Shown in pieces: positions 24,510 through 32,100 of a stretch of 35,910 nt of DNA (position 1 is the first letter of the stretch; every line of letters starts with the position of its first letter). The notes under the pieces are model-generated. The model saw nothing but the letters and a program-made list of their open reading frames with translations. It made no database searches and was not told the DNA's origin. Position numbers and translations under genes: made by a program. This stretch comes from JAICTV01 sp035634055. Its GTDB lineage: Bacteria > Planctomycetota > Phycisphaerae > Tepidisphaerales > Tepidisphaeraceae. The stretch spans positions 1 through 35,910 of the forward strand of contig DASQDR010000104.1 of assembly GCA_035634055.1 (NCBI GenBank), written 5' to 3'.

Positions 24510-24866
24510 GCTGGGTTCCCTCTCTGTTCTCGCTCGCCGGGCGGGTGGTTCCGGGGGATCGAGACGATGTCCCCGCGCGCGCGTGCGCGGGGGGCTGGCG
24601 ATGGCGTCGCGCCCGCGCGGGCGCGGCGGGTCATGCTAGCTTTGACGTGTGAGGGCGGCAACACGTCACGGGCAAAGCGTGCGCGGCCGGTAAGCCGCGC
24701 CGTCGCAGCGCTGCTGCGCCGGCCATTATCGCCCCCGGTCAGGCCGACCGCTTCACGACGAAACATATCGCTTCGGCTGCAAAAGTGACGGCTTCAACGG
24801 CTCGATAGAACTCGGGCCGCCGATCGTCGCGCGGTCGTTCATTTTCGTTCACTGGGGAACTTTCCG
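24510..24866. other. Intergenic region between glnA and the surface protein, with GC palindromes
   Basis: This 357-base divergent space contains the glnA promoter and two palindromes inside the predicted glnA leader: CCCCGCGC (24571-24578) with GCGCGGGG (24585-24592), and the perfect 16-base GCGCCCGCGCGGGCGC (24609-24624). They could slow or regulate glnA transcription, but GC palindromes also arise easily in such sequence. I see no convincing promoter for the plus-strand gene at 24867 and no extra gene. Confidence 0.45.
24633..24661 (-). promoter_or_regulatory. sigma70-type promoter of glnA
   Basis: On the minus strand TTGCCG (24661-24656) and TAGCAT (24638-24633) are 17 bases apart, each matching four of six consensus positions. 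Transcription would start near 24626 and give a leader of about 117 bases holding two strong palindromes. Confidence 0.45.
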
Positions 24867-27518
24867 ATGAGCCGTAAGAACGCCAAGACGTGTGTGGAGA
24901 TGCTCGAGGGTCGCCTGCTGATGGCGCTGGTGCCAGTCCTGAACAACGACGACAGCGGCGCCGGTTCGCTGCGCGACGCGATCGCCTCCGCGCAGGCGGG
25001 CGACACGATCGACCTGACGGGCCGGTCCGGCTCCATCACGCTGGCGAGCGAGCTGGTGATCGACAAGAACCTGACCGTCGCCGGCCCCGGCGCGCAGGAG
25101 CTGAAGATCAGCGGCAACGAGGCGACGCGCGTTTTCCGCATTGCCTCGGGCGCGACCGCCACCATCGCCGACGTGACCGTGACCGCGGGCGGCGGCGTCT
25201 CCGCGGGCGGCGGCATCCTCAACGCCGGCAGCCTCACGCTCAACCGCATCAACCTGATCGGCAACGCGGCCTCGCGCGAGGGCGGTGGCATCTCCAACAA
25301 CGGGCCGTCCCTGGTGATGACCGACTGCACCGTGAAGGACAACGACGTCGTCGCCAGCGGGACCTACGCGCAGGGCGGCGGGCTTTACTCCTACGTCGGC
25401 GCGGGCAGCACCCTGCTCGTCACCGGGTGCACGTTCTCGGGAAACTCCATCTCGGCCACCGGTGACGAATATCACTTCATCCACTCCCAGGGCGGCGGCG
25501 CGCGCGTCGGCGGGACCACCGCCGCCACCTTCACCAACTGCACCTTCAGCGGCAACACCGTGCACGCGACCATGACCGGCTCCATGGGCATGGGCGACGC
25601 CCGCGCCAGCGGCGGCGGGTTCTCCGCCAGCAACCAGGGACCCACCACCCTGCTCAACTGCACCATCACCAACAACGCCGCGTCGGTGACGGCCGAAGAG
25701 GACTACATGGCCGACGCGTCGATGGGCGGGGCCTACTTCAGCGGGCTCGCCTCCACGGTCATCACCAACTGCATCATCGCCGGCAACACTGCGCCGGCTT
25801 ACCCCGACATCTACAACTACCCGAACACGACCACCGTCACCGCCACCCTGATCGGCAACGGCTCGGGCGCGCAGGGCTTCACCCACGGCGTCAACGGCAA
25901 CCAGGTGGGCATCCCCGGCAGCCCGATCGATCCGATGCTCGCCGCCCTGAGCAACAACGGCGGGCACACCTCGACGCACGCGCTGCTCCCCGGCAGCCCA
26001 GCCATCGGCGCCGCCGACCTGCTGTCGGCCCCGTCGGTCGACCAGCGCGGCTACACCCGCGCGGGCGCGCCGGACATGGGCGCCCTGGAGTCCGATGGCA
26101 TCGCGCCCGTGCCGAGCGTTGCCCCGACCTTCACCAGCACCGCGCCGTCCTCCACCACGGCCGAGCAGATCTTCACGTACAACGTGACCGCCACCGACGC
26201 CAACCAGGGCGACACCCTGACGATCACCTCATCGCAGCTCCCCGCCTGGCTGGAACTGGTGGACCACGGCGACGGAACCGCGACGCTCTCCGGCACGCCC
26301 GCCAACACCGACGCCGGCGACGTCGCCATCACGCTTACCGTCAGCGACGGCGCGCAGAGCAACCAGCAGGCGTTCACGCTGAACGTGATCGCCGCCAACC
26401 ACGCGCCCGCCTTCACCAGCACCGCGCCGATCGAGGTCTCCGCCGGGCAGGTGTATGCGTACAGCATCACCAGCAAGGACGAGGACGGCGACGACGTCAC
26501 CATCACTGCCGGCCAGTTGCCGGCGTGGCTGAGCCTGACCGACCATGGCAACGGCACCGCGACGCTCACCGGCACGCCGACGAACGCCGACGCCGGAGCC
26601 GTCGGGGTCACGCTCACGCTGAGCGACGGCACGATGCAGGGCTCGCAGCTCTTCACCGTCCACGTTAAAGCCGTCAACCACGCCCCCGCGCTGGTGCCCA
26701 AGCAGGTGACGCCGGCGGTGGCGGGAACGCCGTTCTCCATGGTCGTCAGCGCCACGGATGTTGACCTCGACAAGCTCCAGATCAAGCCGGTCTCGCGCCC
26801 GAGCTGGCTGAGCTTCATCGACAACGGCGACGGCACCGCCACCCTCGCCGGCACCCCCACCGCCGCCGACCAGGGCGCTAACGGCGTCGTCCTCTCCGTC
26901 ACCGACGGGCAGGCGCAGGGCGAGGTCCAGGGCTACACCATCGACGTGGCCGTCCCGCGCTGGACCTTCGACGGCGGCATCCTCGGCGTCAACGGCGAGG
27001 CCGGCGACGACAACATCCAGGTGTGGGTCAAGGAGAGCCAGGTGCGCGTCGTGCGCAACGGCGTGACCAAGAACTACCCGCTGGCCTCCGTCAAGGAGGT
27101 GCAGGTCTACGGGTTCGACGGCAACGACGCCGTCAGCGTCAACACCCGCGCCATCCCGACCTACGTGCTCGGCGGCGCGGGCAACGACACCCTGGCGGGC
27201 GGTGACGAGGTGGACAACCTCGTCGGTGGCGGCGGGAAGGACGCCCTCGACGCCGGCGGCGGCAGCGACCGCCTCGACGGCGCGGCCGGCAGCGACAAGC
27301 TCGTGGGCGGCGACGGCGACGACCGGCTCCTCGGCGGCGACGGCAACGACACCCTTGTCGGCGGCGCAGGTATCGATCAGCTCCGCGGCGAGGAGGCGGA
27401 CGACGCCCTCTACGCCCGCGACGGCTTCGCCGATCTCCTCAACGGCGGCGACGGCGCCGACAGCGCGCAGCTCGACCTGACCGACGTGAAGGAAGATCTG
27501 CTAACGCTGCTGGCGTGA
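24867..27518 (+). CDS. Large secreted mosaic protein: LEPR-XLL-type N-terminus, beta-helix, Ig-like repeats, RTX repeats
   Basis: An 883-residue extracellular protein. The N-terminus CVEMLEGRLLMA (9-20) matches the LExRxLL motif seen at the start of many planctomycete surface proteins. Residues 25-390 form a parallel beta-helix of short strands with GG and N-x-T/C turns, closing with SPAIGAADLLSAPSVDQRGY and PDMGALE (372-408), the pattern of the choice-of-anchor Q region. Three putative Ig/cadherin-like repeats follow (about 418-508, 514-604, 608-694; each with PAWL or PSWL, DxGDGTATL or DHGNGTATL, and SGTP/TGTP/AGTP). Glycine/aspartate-rich RTX calcium-binding repeats lie at about 765-868 (GGDGDDRLLGGDGNDTLVGG). 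The role may be adhesion or polysaccharide binding; no catalytic residues are recognised. It stands alone between two glutamine synthetase genes. Confidence 0.85.
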   Translation: MSRKNAKTCVEMLEGRLLMALVPVLNNDDSGAGSLRDAIASAQAGDTIDLTGRSGSITLASELVIDKNLTVAGPGAQELKISGNEATRVFRIASGATATIADVTVTAGGGVSAGGGILNAGSLTLNRINLIGNAASREGGGISNNGPSLVMTDCTVKDNDVVASGTYAQGGGLYSYVGAGSTLLVTGCTFSGNSISATGDEYHFIHSQGGGARVGGTTAATFTNCTFSGNTVHATMTGSMGMGDARASGGGFSASNQGPTTLLNCTITNNAASVTAEEDYMADASMGGAYFSGLASTVITNCIIAGNTAPAYPDIYNYPNTTTVTATLIGNGSGAQGFTHGVNGNQVGIPGSPIDPMLAALSNNGGHTSTHALLPGSPAIGAADLLSAPSVDQRGYTRAGAPDMGALESDGIAPVPSVAPTFTSTAPSSTTAEQIFTYNVTATDANQGDTLTITSSQLPAWLELVDHGDGTATLSGTPANTDAGDVAITLTVSDGAQSNQQAFTLNVIAANHAPAFTSTAPIEVSAGQVYAYSITSKDEDGDDVTITAGQLPAWLSLTDHGNGTATLTGTPTNADAGAVGVTLTLSDGTMQGSQLFTVHVKAVNHAPALVPKQVTPAVAGTPFSMVVSATDVDLDKLQIKPVSRPSWLSFIDNGDGTATLAGTPTAADQGANGVVLSVTDGQAQGEVQGYTIDVAVPRWTFDGGILGVNGEAGDDNIQVWVKESQVRVVRNGVTKNYPLASVKEVQVYGFDGNDAVSVNTRAIPTYVLGGAGNDTLAGGDEVDNLVGGGGKDALDAGGGSDRLDGAAGSDKLVGGDGDDRLLGGDGNDTLVGGAGIDQLRGEEADDALYARDGFADLLNGGDGADSAQLDLTDVKEDLLTLLA

Positions 27519-27554
27519 TCGCCGGAAACGCGGAGAATTCGCCAGAAGCACGCC

Positions 27555-27596
27555 GGCCCGCGTCGCCACGTTTTAAGAGCGTGCGCGACGCGGGCC
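27555..27596 (+). terminator. Stable hairpin after the surface-protein gene
   Basis: GGCCCGCGTCGCCACG (27555-27570) pairs with CGTGCGCGACGCGGGCC (27580-27596), with one bulged base and a nine-base AT-rich loop. It lies 37 bases after the stop codon. It has no T tract, so it could be a factor-assisted terminator or an mRNA-stabilising stem rather than a classical intrinsic terminator. Confidence 0.55.
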
Positions 27597-27744
27597 GCCC
27601 GCGCAAATGCAAGCGGAGGCGGTCCGCGCCAAATCCCTCCCGAATGCCCAACTTGCGCGCGCCTGTAGGTCCGAAATGGGCCATTGCCTAAGATCTGCGC
27701 GCCCGCCAGCGGCTAAAAACGCTCCAGAGCGAAAATTTTGCCCG

Positions 27745-27760
27745 TTGCACGCGCTTTGCT
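27745..27760 (+). promoter_or_regulatory. Possible sigma54 promoter of glnN
   Basis: TTGCACG-CGCT-TTGCT fits the sigma54 pattern TGGCACG-N4-TTGCW with correct spacing and one mismatch, T in place of the first G of the -24 GG. That G is usually important, so this is only a candidate. It would suit nitrogen control and lies about 150 bases before the glnN ATG. Confidence 0.25.
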
Positions 27761-27912
27761 TTACAAGGCTCTGCGCCCGAGGATCGCGCCGCGCAGCGCG
27801 ACCCCGGGCGAACGTTCCCGGGCCATCGCACCGCAAAACAGAACTTCAACAGCCCGCGCCCCCTCCGCAGCGGCGGAACGGGCGGCCGGCGCACTTTCGA
27901 GGAGTCCGCGCT

Positions 27913-30093
27913 ATGTCCAACGTCCGCCAGGAGGCGATCAAGACCATCGCTTGCGCCAAGCACAACCTCAACCGGGTCGACTTCAAGAAGACCCACGTCA
28001 AAGACCTCTTTGGCGTCAACGTCTTCAACGAAGAAGTGCAGAAGGCGCGGCTTCCCAAGCCGGTCTTCAAGGCGCTCCAGAAGACGATCAAGCTCGGCGA
28101 GAAGCTGGACTCCACCGTCGCCGACGCCGTCGCATCGGCGATGAAGGATTGGGCCATCGAGAAGGGCGCGACGCACTTCACCCACCTGTTCCAGCCGATG
28201 ACCGGCATCACCGCCGAGAAGCACGACAGCTTCATCGCCCCCAACGAGGACGGCGGCGCGATCGCCGAGTTCAGCGGCAAGGAGCTGATCAAGGGCGAGC
28301 CCGATGCGTCGAGCTTCCCCTCCGGCGGGCTGCGCGCGACCTTCGAGGCGCGCGGTTACACCGCCTGGGACCCGACCAGCCCCGCCTACATCATGGAGAA
28401 CCCCAACGGCTCGACGCTGGTCATCCCGACCGCGTTTTTGAGCTGGACCGGCGAGGCGCTGGACAAGAAGACCCCGCTGCTCCGCTCGATGGAGGCGCTG
28501 AGCCAGCAGGCCCTGCGCATCCTCCGCCTGTTTGGCAACAACGACGCCGTCAAGGTTTTCACCACCGTCGGCGCCGAGCAGGAGTACTTCCTGATCGATA
28601 AGAGCTTCTACTACAGCCGCCCCGACCTGATCACCTGCGGCCGCACGCTGTTCGGCGCGCCGCCGCCCAAGGGACAGGAGCTGGAAGACCAGTACTTCGG
28701 CTCGATCCCCGAGCGCGTGCTGGCGTGCATGGGCGAGGTGGAGGCCGAGCTGTTCAAGCTCGGCGTGCCGGTCCGCACGCGCCACAACGAGGTGGCGCCG
28801 AGCCAGTACGAGATCGCGCCGATCTTCGAGAACTCCAACCTCGCCACCGACCACCAGAACCTGATCATGGAAGTGCTGCGCAAGACCGCCGACCACTACG
28901 GCATGGTCTGCCTGCTGCACGAGAAGCCGTTCGCCGGCATCAACGGCAGCGGTAAGCACAACAACTGGTCGATGTCGACCGACACCGGCGAGAACCTGCT
29001 CAACCCCGGCGACAACCCGCACGACAACGCGCAGTTCCTGGTCTTCACCACCGCCGTCATCCGCGCGGTGGCGAAGTACAGCGAGATCCTCCGCCTGTCG
29101 ATCGCGTCGGCCCACAACGATCACCGCCTGGGCGCCAACGAGGCGCCGCCGGCGATCATCTCGATCTTCTTGGGGGATCAGCTCAACGACGTGTTCGAGC
29201 AGATTGAGAAGGGCGGCGCCAAGAGCTCCAAGCAGGGCGGGCAGTTTGAGACCGGCGTGAGCGTCCTCCCGCCGCTGCCTAAGGAGGCCGGCGACCGCAA
29301 CCGAACCTCGCCGTTCGCGTTCACCGGCAACAAGTTCGAGTTCCGCGCCGTCGGCTCCAGCGCCAACATCGCCGGCGCCAACACGGTGCTCAACACCATC
29401 GTCGCCGAGTCGCTCGACTTCATCGCCACCAAGCTGGAAGCGGAAGTGAAGGGCGGCAAGGACCTGAACAAGGCGATCCAGGACCTGCTGCCGGGCGTGG
29501 TCAGGGAGAGCAAGAAGGTCGTCTTCAACGGCAACGGCTACGCCGAGGAGTGGCACGCGGAGGCCGAGAAGCGCGGGCTGCCGAACCTGAAGAACACCGT
29601 CGACGTGCTGCCGGTCGCCACCCGCAAGGACACCATCGACCTGTTCGCCAAGTACAAGGTGTACAGCGGCAAGGAGCTGGAGAGCCGGTTCAACATCCTC
29701 TCCGAGGCGTACGTCAAGACGCTGAACATCGAGGCAAACACCGCGGTGATGATGGCGCGGACGATGATCCTGCCGGCCGCCCTGCGGTACCAGAAGGAGA
29801 TCGGCGAGTCGATCGCCGCCGCCAAGGCCGCCGGCGCCGCACAGCCGGCGGGACTGGAAACCTTCGGCACGCTCGTGAGCGCGATCAACGACCTCCAGCA
29901 CGGCCTGAACAAGCTGGAGAAGGCGCAGGCGCACCACGCCGACGGCGATGCGTACGCCCACGCCAAGCACATGCGCAACGAGGTCTTCCCCGCCCTCAAC
30001 ACGCTTCGCACCGCCGCCGACAAGCTCGAGGCCATCGTCGCCGACGACCTCTGGCCGCTGCCGACGTACCGGGAGATGCTGTTCATCAAGTAA
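27913..30093 (+). CDS. glnN: Glutamine synthetase type III
   Basis: A 726-residue glutamine synthetase of the GSIII family, a large enzyme known mainly from Bacteroidetes, cyanobacteria and some other phyla. Motifs are GAEQEYF (220-226), RHNEVAPSQYEIAPIFE (290-306), NGSGKHNNWSM (344-354) and NKFEFRAVGSSAN further on; the C-terminal extension is helical and ends PLPTYREMLFIK. The ATG is chosen because GAGGAG lies eight bases upstream and the sequence then begins at the expected family N-terminus; the upstream open frame is non-coding in look. There is no adenylylation loop of GSI type, so regulation differs from that of glnA. A strong intrinsic terminator follows directly. Confidence 0.96.
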   Translation: MSNVRQEAIKTIACAKHNLNRVDFKKTHVKDLFGVNVFNEEVQKARLPKPVFKALQKTIKLGEKLDSTVADAVASAMKDWAIEKGATHFTHLFQPMTGITAEKHDSFIAPNEDGGAIAEFSGKELIKGEPDASSFPSGGLRATFEARGYTAWDPTSPAYIMENPNGSTLVIPTAFLSWTGEALDKKTPLLRSMEALSQQALRILRLFGNNDAVKVFTTVGAEQEYFLIDKSFYYSRPDLITCGRTLFGAPPPKGQELEDQYFGSIPERVLACMGEVEAELFKLGVPVRTRHNEVAPSQYEIAPIFENSNLATDHQNLIMEVLRKTADHYGMVCLLHEKPFAGINGSGKHNNWSMSTDTGENLLNPGDNPHDNAQFLVFTTAVIRAVAKYSEILRLSIASAHNDHRLGANEAPPAIISIFLGDQLNDVFEQIEKGGAKSSKQGGQFETGVSVLPPLPKEAGDRNRTSPFAFTGNKFEFRAVGSSANIAGANTVLNTIVAESLDFIATKLEAEVKGGKDLNKAIQDLLPGVVRESKKVVFNGNGYAEEWHAEAEKRGLPNLKNTVDVLPVATRKDTIDLFAKYKVYSGKELESRFNILSEAYVKTLNIEANTAVMMARTMILPAALRYQKEIGESIAAAKAAGAAQPAGLETFGTLVSAINDLQHGLNKLEKAQAHHADGDAYAHAKHMRNEVFPALNTLRTAADKLEAIVADDLWPLPTYREMLFIK

Positions 30094-30116
30094 CCGTACC
30101 CGCCAAGGCGAACCTG

Positions 30117-30153
30117 CGAAAAGCCCCGGCACGATCGCGTGCCGGGGCTTTCG
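30117..30153 (+). terminator. Intrinsic terminator of glnN
   Basis: AAAGCCCCGGCACG and CGTGCCGGGGCTTT form a perfect 14-base-pair stem around the loop ATCG, followed by a T-rich tail (TTTCGTTT). It lies about 25 bases after the glnN stop. Because both flanks are A/T runs it may also act on the gene arriving from the minus strand. Confidence 0.9.
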
Positions 30154-30178
30154 TTTGCGCGCTAAATGCGCCGGCGGT

Positions 30179-30670
30179 TCATCCCCCGCGGCTGGCGAGG
30201 AAGATGCGTACTGCCCGCGTCAGCCGCTCGCGCAGGTGGATCATGCCTTCCGTCCGCTGCGCCTCGTACTCGATGCAGCGCATCAGCGAGAGGTCGAACG
30301 GGAGTTCCGCGGCCGAGTGCTGCACGAGCAGGATCGGGCACCGGCCCAGCCCGTGCGCCAGGCCGAGGACGTACAGCACCGCCGGGTTGAGGTGCGACGC
30401 ATCGAGCACCACGACTTCCGCCGGCAACAGGAACTGGCAGACGTCCGGCAGCGGCGAGTCGTGGTCCAACACCCGGCGGACGTCGGCGACGTTCAACCCG
30501 TTGGCCGTCAGCGCCGGCAGGATCGCCGCCTCATGCAGGTAGTCGAACCCCACGCCCCACGGCAGGACCACTAGCGCCGACCCCGGCTCGACCTGCCGCG
30601 GGCGCGGCTCGAGGAAGAACGCGATCTGCCGCCGCTCGTAATCCGATGCTCCCGTCGCGTCCGAAGCCAT
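30179..30670 (-). CDS. TIR-like / nucleoside 2-deoxyribosyltransferase-like fold protein
   Basis: A 163-residue protein from the ATG with GGAGG eight bases upstream. Residues 30-160 follow the alternating pattern of small flavodoxin-like proteins of the deoxyribosyltransferase/TIR-like group: ALVVLPWGVGFDYLHEAAILPAL, then EVVVLDASHLNPAVLYVLGLAHGLG (85-109), ILLVQHSAAELPFDL and a closing amphipathic helix. In that group NPNVFYELG normally contains the catalytic glutamate; here that position is V101, so an NADase or glycosidase activity is doubtful. D90, N95 and H106 are kept. It ends just beyond the glnN terminator and diverges from pabB. It could be a nucleotide sensor; the family call is from pattern only. 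Confidence 0.5.
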   Translation of the reverse strand: MASDATGASDYERRQIAFFLEPRPRQVEPGSALVVLPWGVGFDYLHEAAILPALTANGLNVADVRRVLDHDSPLPDVCQFLLPAEVVVLDASHLNPAVLYVLGLAHGLGRCPILLVQHSAAELPFDLSLMRCIEYEAQRTEGMIHLRERLTRAVRIFLASRGG

Positions 30671-30784
30671 GGGGCGCGCCTCCAAGCTACCCATCAATAT
30701 CGCCGATTCGCGGCCCCCGCGGACATGCGGCCCGGAACTGGCCAGCCCCCGCACGCGACGTGCGGCCGCCGGCACCCCCGCGAG

Positions 30785-32038
30785 ATGCTACCGCAACCGT
30801 CGATCGTCTCTAGAATCGGTCACGTGAGGAGCCCCCAGCGCATCCGTCTCGACAGCCGCGTCACCGGCGCGGCGTGGAACGCTCAGCCGGCCGAGCCGAC
30901 GCTGGTGCTGGAGTGCGAGGCGGGCTCGGGCGTGGCGCTGCTGCGGGCTCACGAGGGAATCGTCCGCATGTGGGACGACCCGCTGGCGGCGCTGGAGTGG
31001 ATGCCGGCGCACCTCGATGAGCTGGACGCGGCCGACGCGCGCTGGGTGGGGTACCTGAGCTACGACCTCGGACGGCTGTTCGAGCGGCTGCCGGTGCTCG
31101 CGGTGGACGACCTCCGCCTGCCGCTCTACGCCTTCACGCTTCACGAGGGGCCGACCCGCGCGGCGTGGCACGCGGGCGAGCAGTCGCCGCGCCAGGCGCA
31201 GACGCTGACGTCCAACTTCACCCGCGATGCCTACGTGGCGGCGGTCGAGCGGGCGATCGACTACATCGGCGCCGGCGACGCGTTCCAGGTGAACCTGAGC
31301 CAGCGATTCACGGCCGCGCTGACGGAGCACCCTTCGCGCATTTACGCGCGGCTGCGGCGCGAGTCGCCGGCGCTGTACGGGGCTTACCTCGACCACCTCG
31401 ACTACGCCCTGCTGTGCAACTCGCCCGAGCTGTTTCTGAAGGTGCAACGCGACGCCGCCACCGGCCGGCGAACCGCGACCACCCGCCCGATCAAGGGGAC
31501 GCGGGCGCGCTCCGAAGGGATGGCGCTCCAGCTCCGCGACAGCGAGAAGGACCAGGCGGAGCTGAACATGATCATCGACCTGGAGCGCAACGACCTGGGG
31601 CGCGTCTGCGAGATCGGCTCGGTGCGCGTCAGCCAGGGGCGGACGATCGAGAGCCACCCCACCGTCTATCATGGCGCCGCCACCGTCGAGGGCGCGCTGC
31701 GCGAGGACGTGGGCTTCGTCGACCTGCTGCGCGCGACGTTCCCCGGCGGCTCGGTCACCGGCGCGCCCAAGATCCGCGCGATGGAGATCATCGAGGAGCT
31801 CGAGCCCACCCGCCGCGGGCCGTACTGTGGCGCGATCGGTTACCTGGCGAAGGACGGAACGGTGGAGCTGAACGTCGCCATCCGCACGATGATCGTGCGC
31901 GACGGCCTGGTCCACGTCCCCGTCGGCGGCGGCATCGTTGCCGACTCTGACCCGCAGGCGGAGTACGAGGAAACCTTGGTCAAAGCCAAAGCGATGTTCG
32001 CCGCCCTGGGCGTCTCGGCGGCAGATTTGCAGGGCTGA
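30785..32038 (+). CDS. pabB: Aminodeoxychorismate synthase component I
   Basis: Aminates chorismate to 4-amino-4-deoxychorismate for folate synthesis, using ammonia from a glutaminase partner. From the ATG at 30785 it has 417 residues with the chorismate-binding domain in the C-terminal 260: YIGAGDAFQVNLSQRF, RPIKGTRARSEG, SEKDQAELNMIIDLERNDLG, SHPTVYHG, TFPGGSVTGAPKIRAMEII, GPYCGAIGY and PVGGGIVADS. The lysine in PIKGT is the mark of PabB; anthranilate synthase has a different residue there. No pabA lies in the window. The start is uncertain: a GTG at 30824 directly after a TAGAAT box (30811-30816) is possible and would give a leaderless message. Confidence 0.9.
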   Translation: MLPQPSIVSRIGHVRSPQRIRLDSRVTGAAWNAQPAEPTLVLECEAGSGVALLRAHEGIVRMWDDPLAALEWMPAHLDELDAADARWVGYLSYDLGRLFERLPVLAVDDLRLPLYAFTLHEGPTRAAWHAGEQSPRQAQTLTSNFTRDAYVAAVERAIDYIGAGDAFQVNLSQRFTAALTEHPSRIYARLRRESPALYGAYLDHLDYALLCNSPELFLKVQRDAATGRRTATTRPIKGTRARSEGMALQLRDSEKDQAELNMIIDLERNDLGRVCEIGSVRVSQGRTIESHPTVYHGAATVEGALREDVGFVDLLRATFPGGSVTGAPKIRAMEIIEELEPTRRGPYCGAIGYLAKDGTVELNVAIRTMIVRDGLVHVPVGGGIVADSDPQAEYEETLVKAKAMFAALGVSAADLQG

Positions 32039-32100
32039 CGCGGGGCGTCATCCGCGCACTTTGCGGCGTACCGCTCCGCTAAACCCAGTTGCGCAACGCT

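Larger units (their letters stand above)
27519..27912. other. Intergenic region upstream of glnN
   Basis: This 394-base space holds the hairpin that follows the surface-protein gene (27555-27596), a sigma54-like site (27745-27760) and the glnN ribosome site GAGGAG (27899-27904). The stretch 27690-27780 is visibly more AT-rich than its surroundings (AAAAACG, AAAATTTTG, TTTACAAGG), as expected of a promoter region. The frame is open through the space towards glnN, but its codons look random and I do not count it as coding. Confidence 0.5.

Noticed and set aside
27607..27912. N-terminal extension of glutamine synthetase III by about 100 residues
   Set aside because: The extension is unlike any glutamine synthetase N-terminus, crosses promoter-like sequence, and the ATG at 27913 has an excellent ribosome site.
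27688..30132. Long open frame antisense to glnN
   Set aside because: Same reason; the glutamine synthetase III motifs are on the plus strand, and the antisense product is a Leu/Val/Asp-rich shadow.
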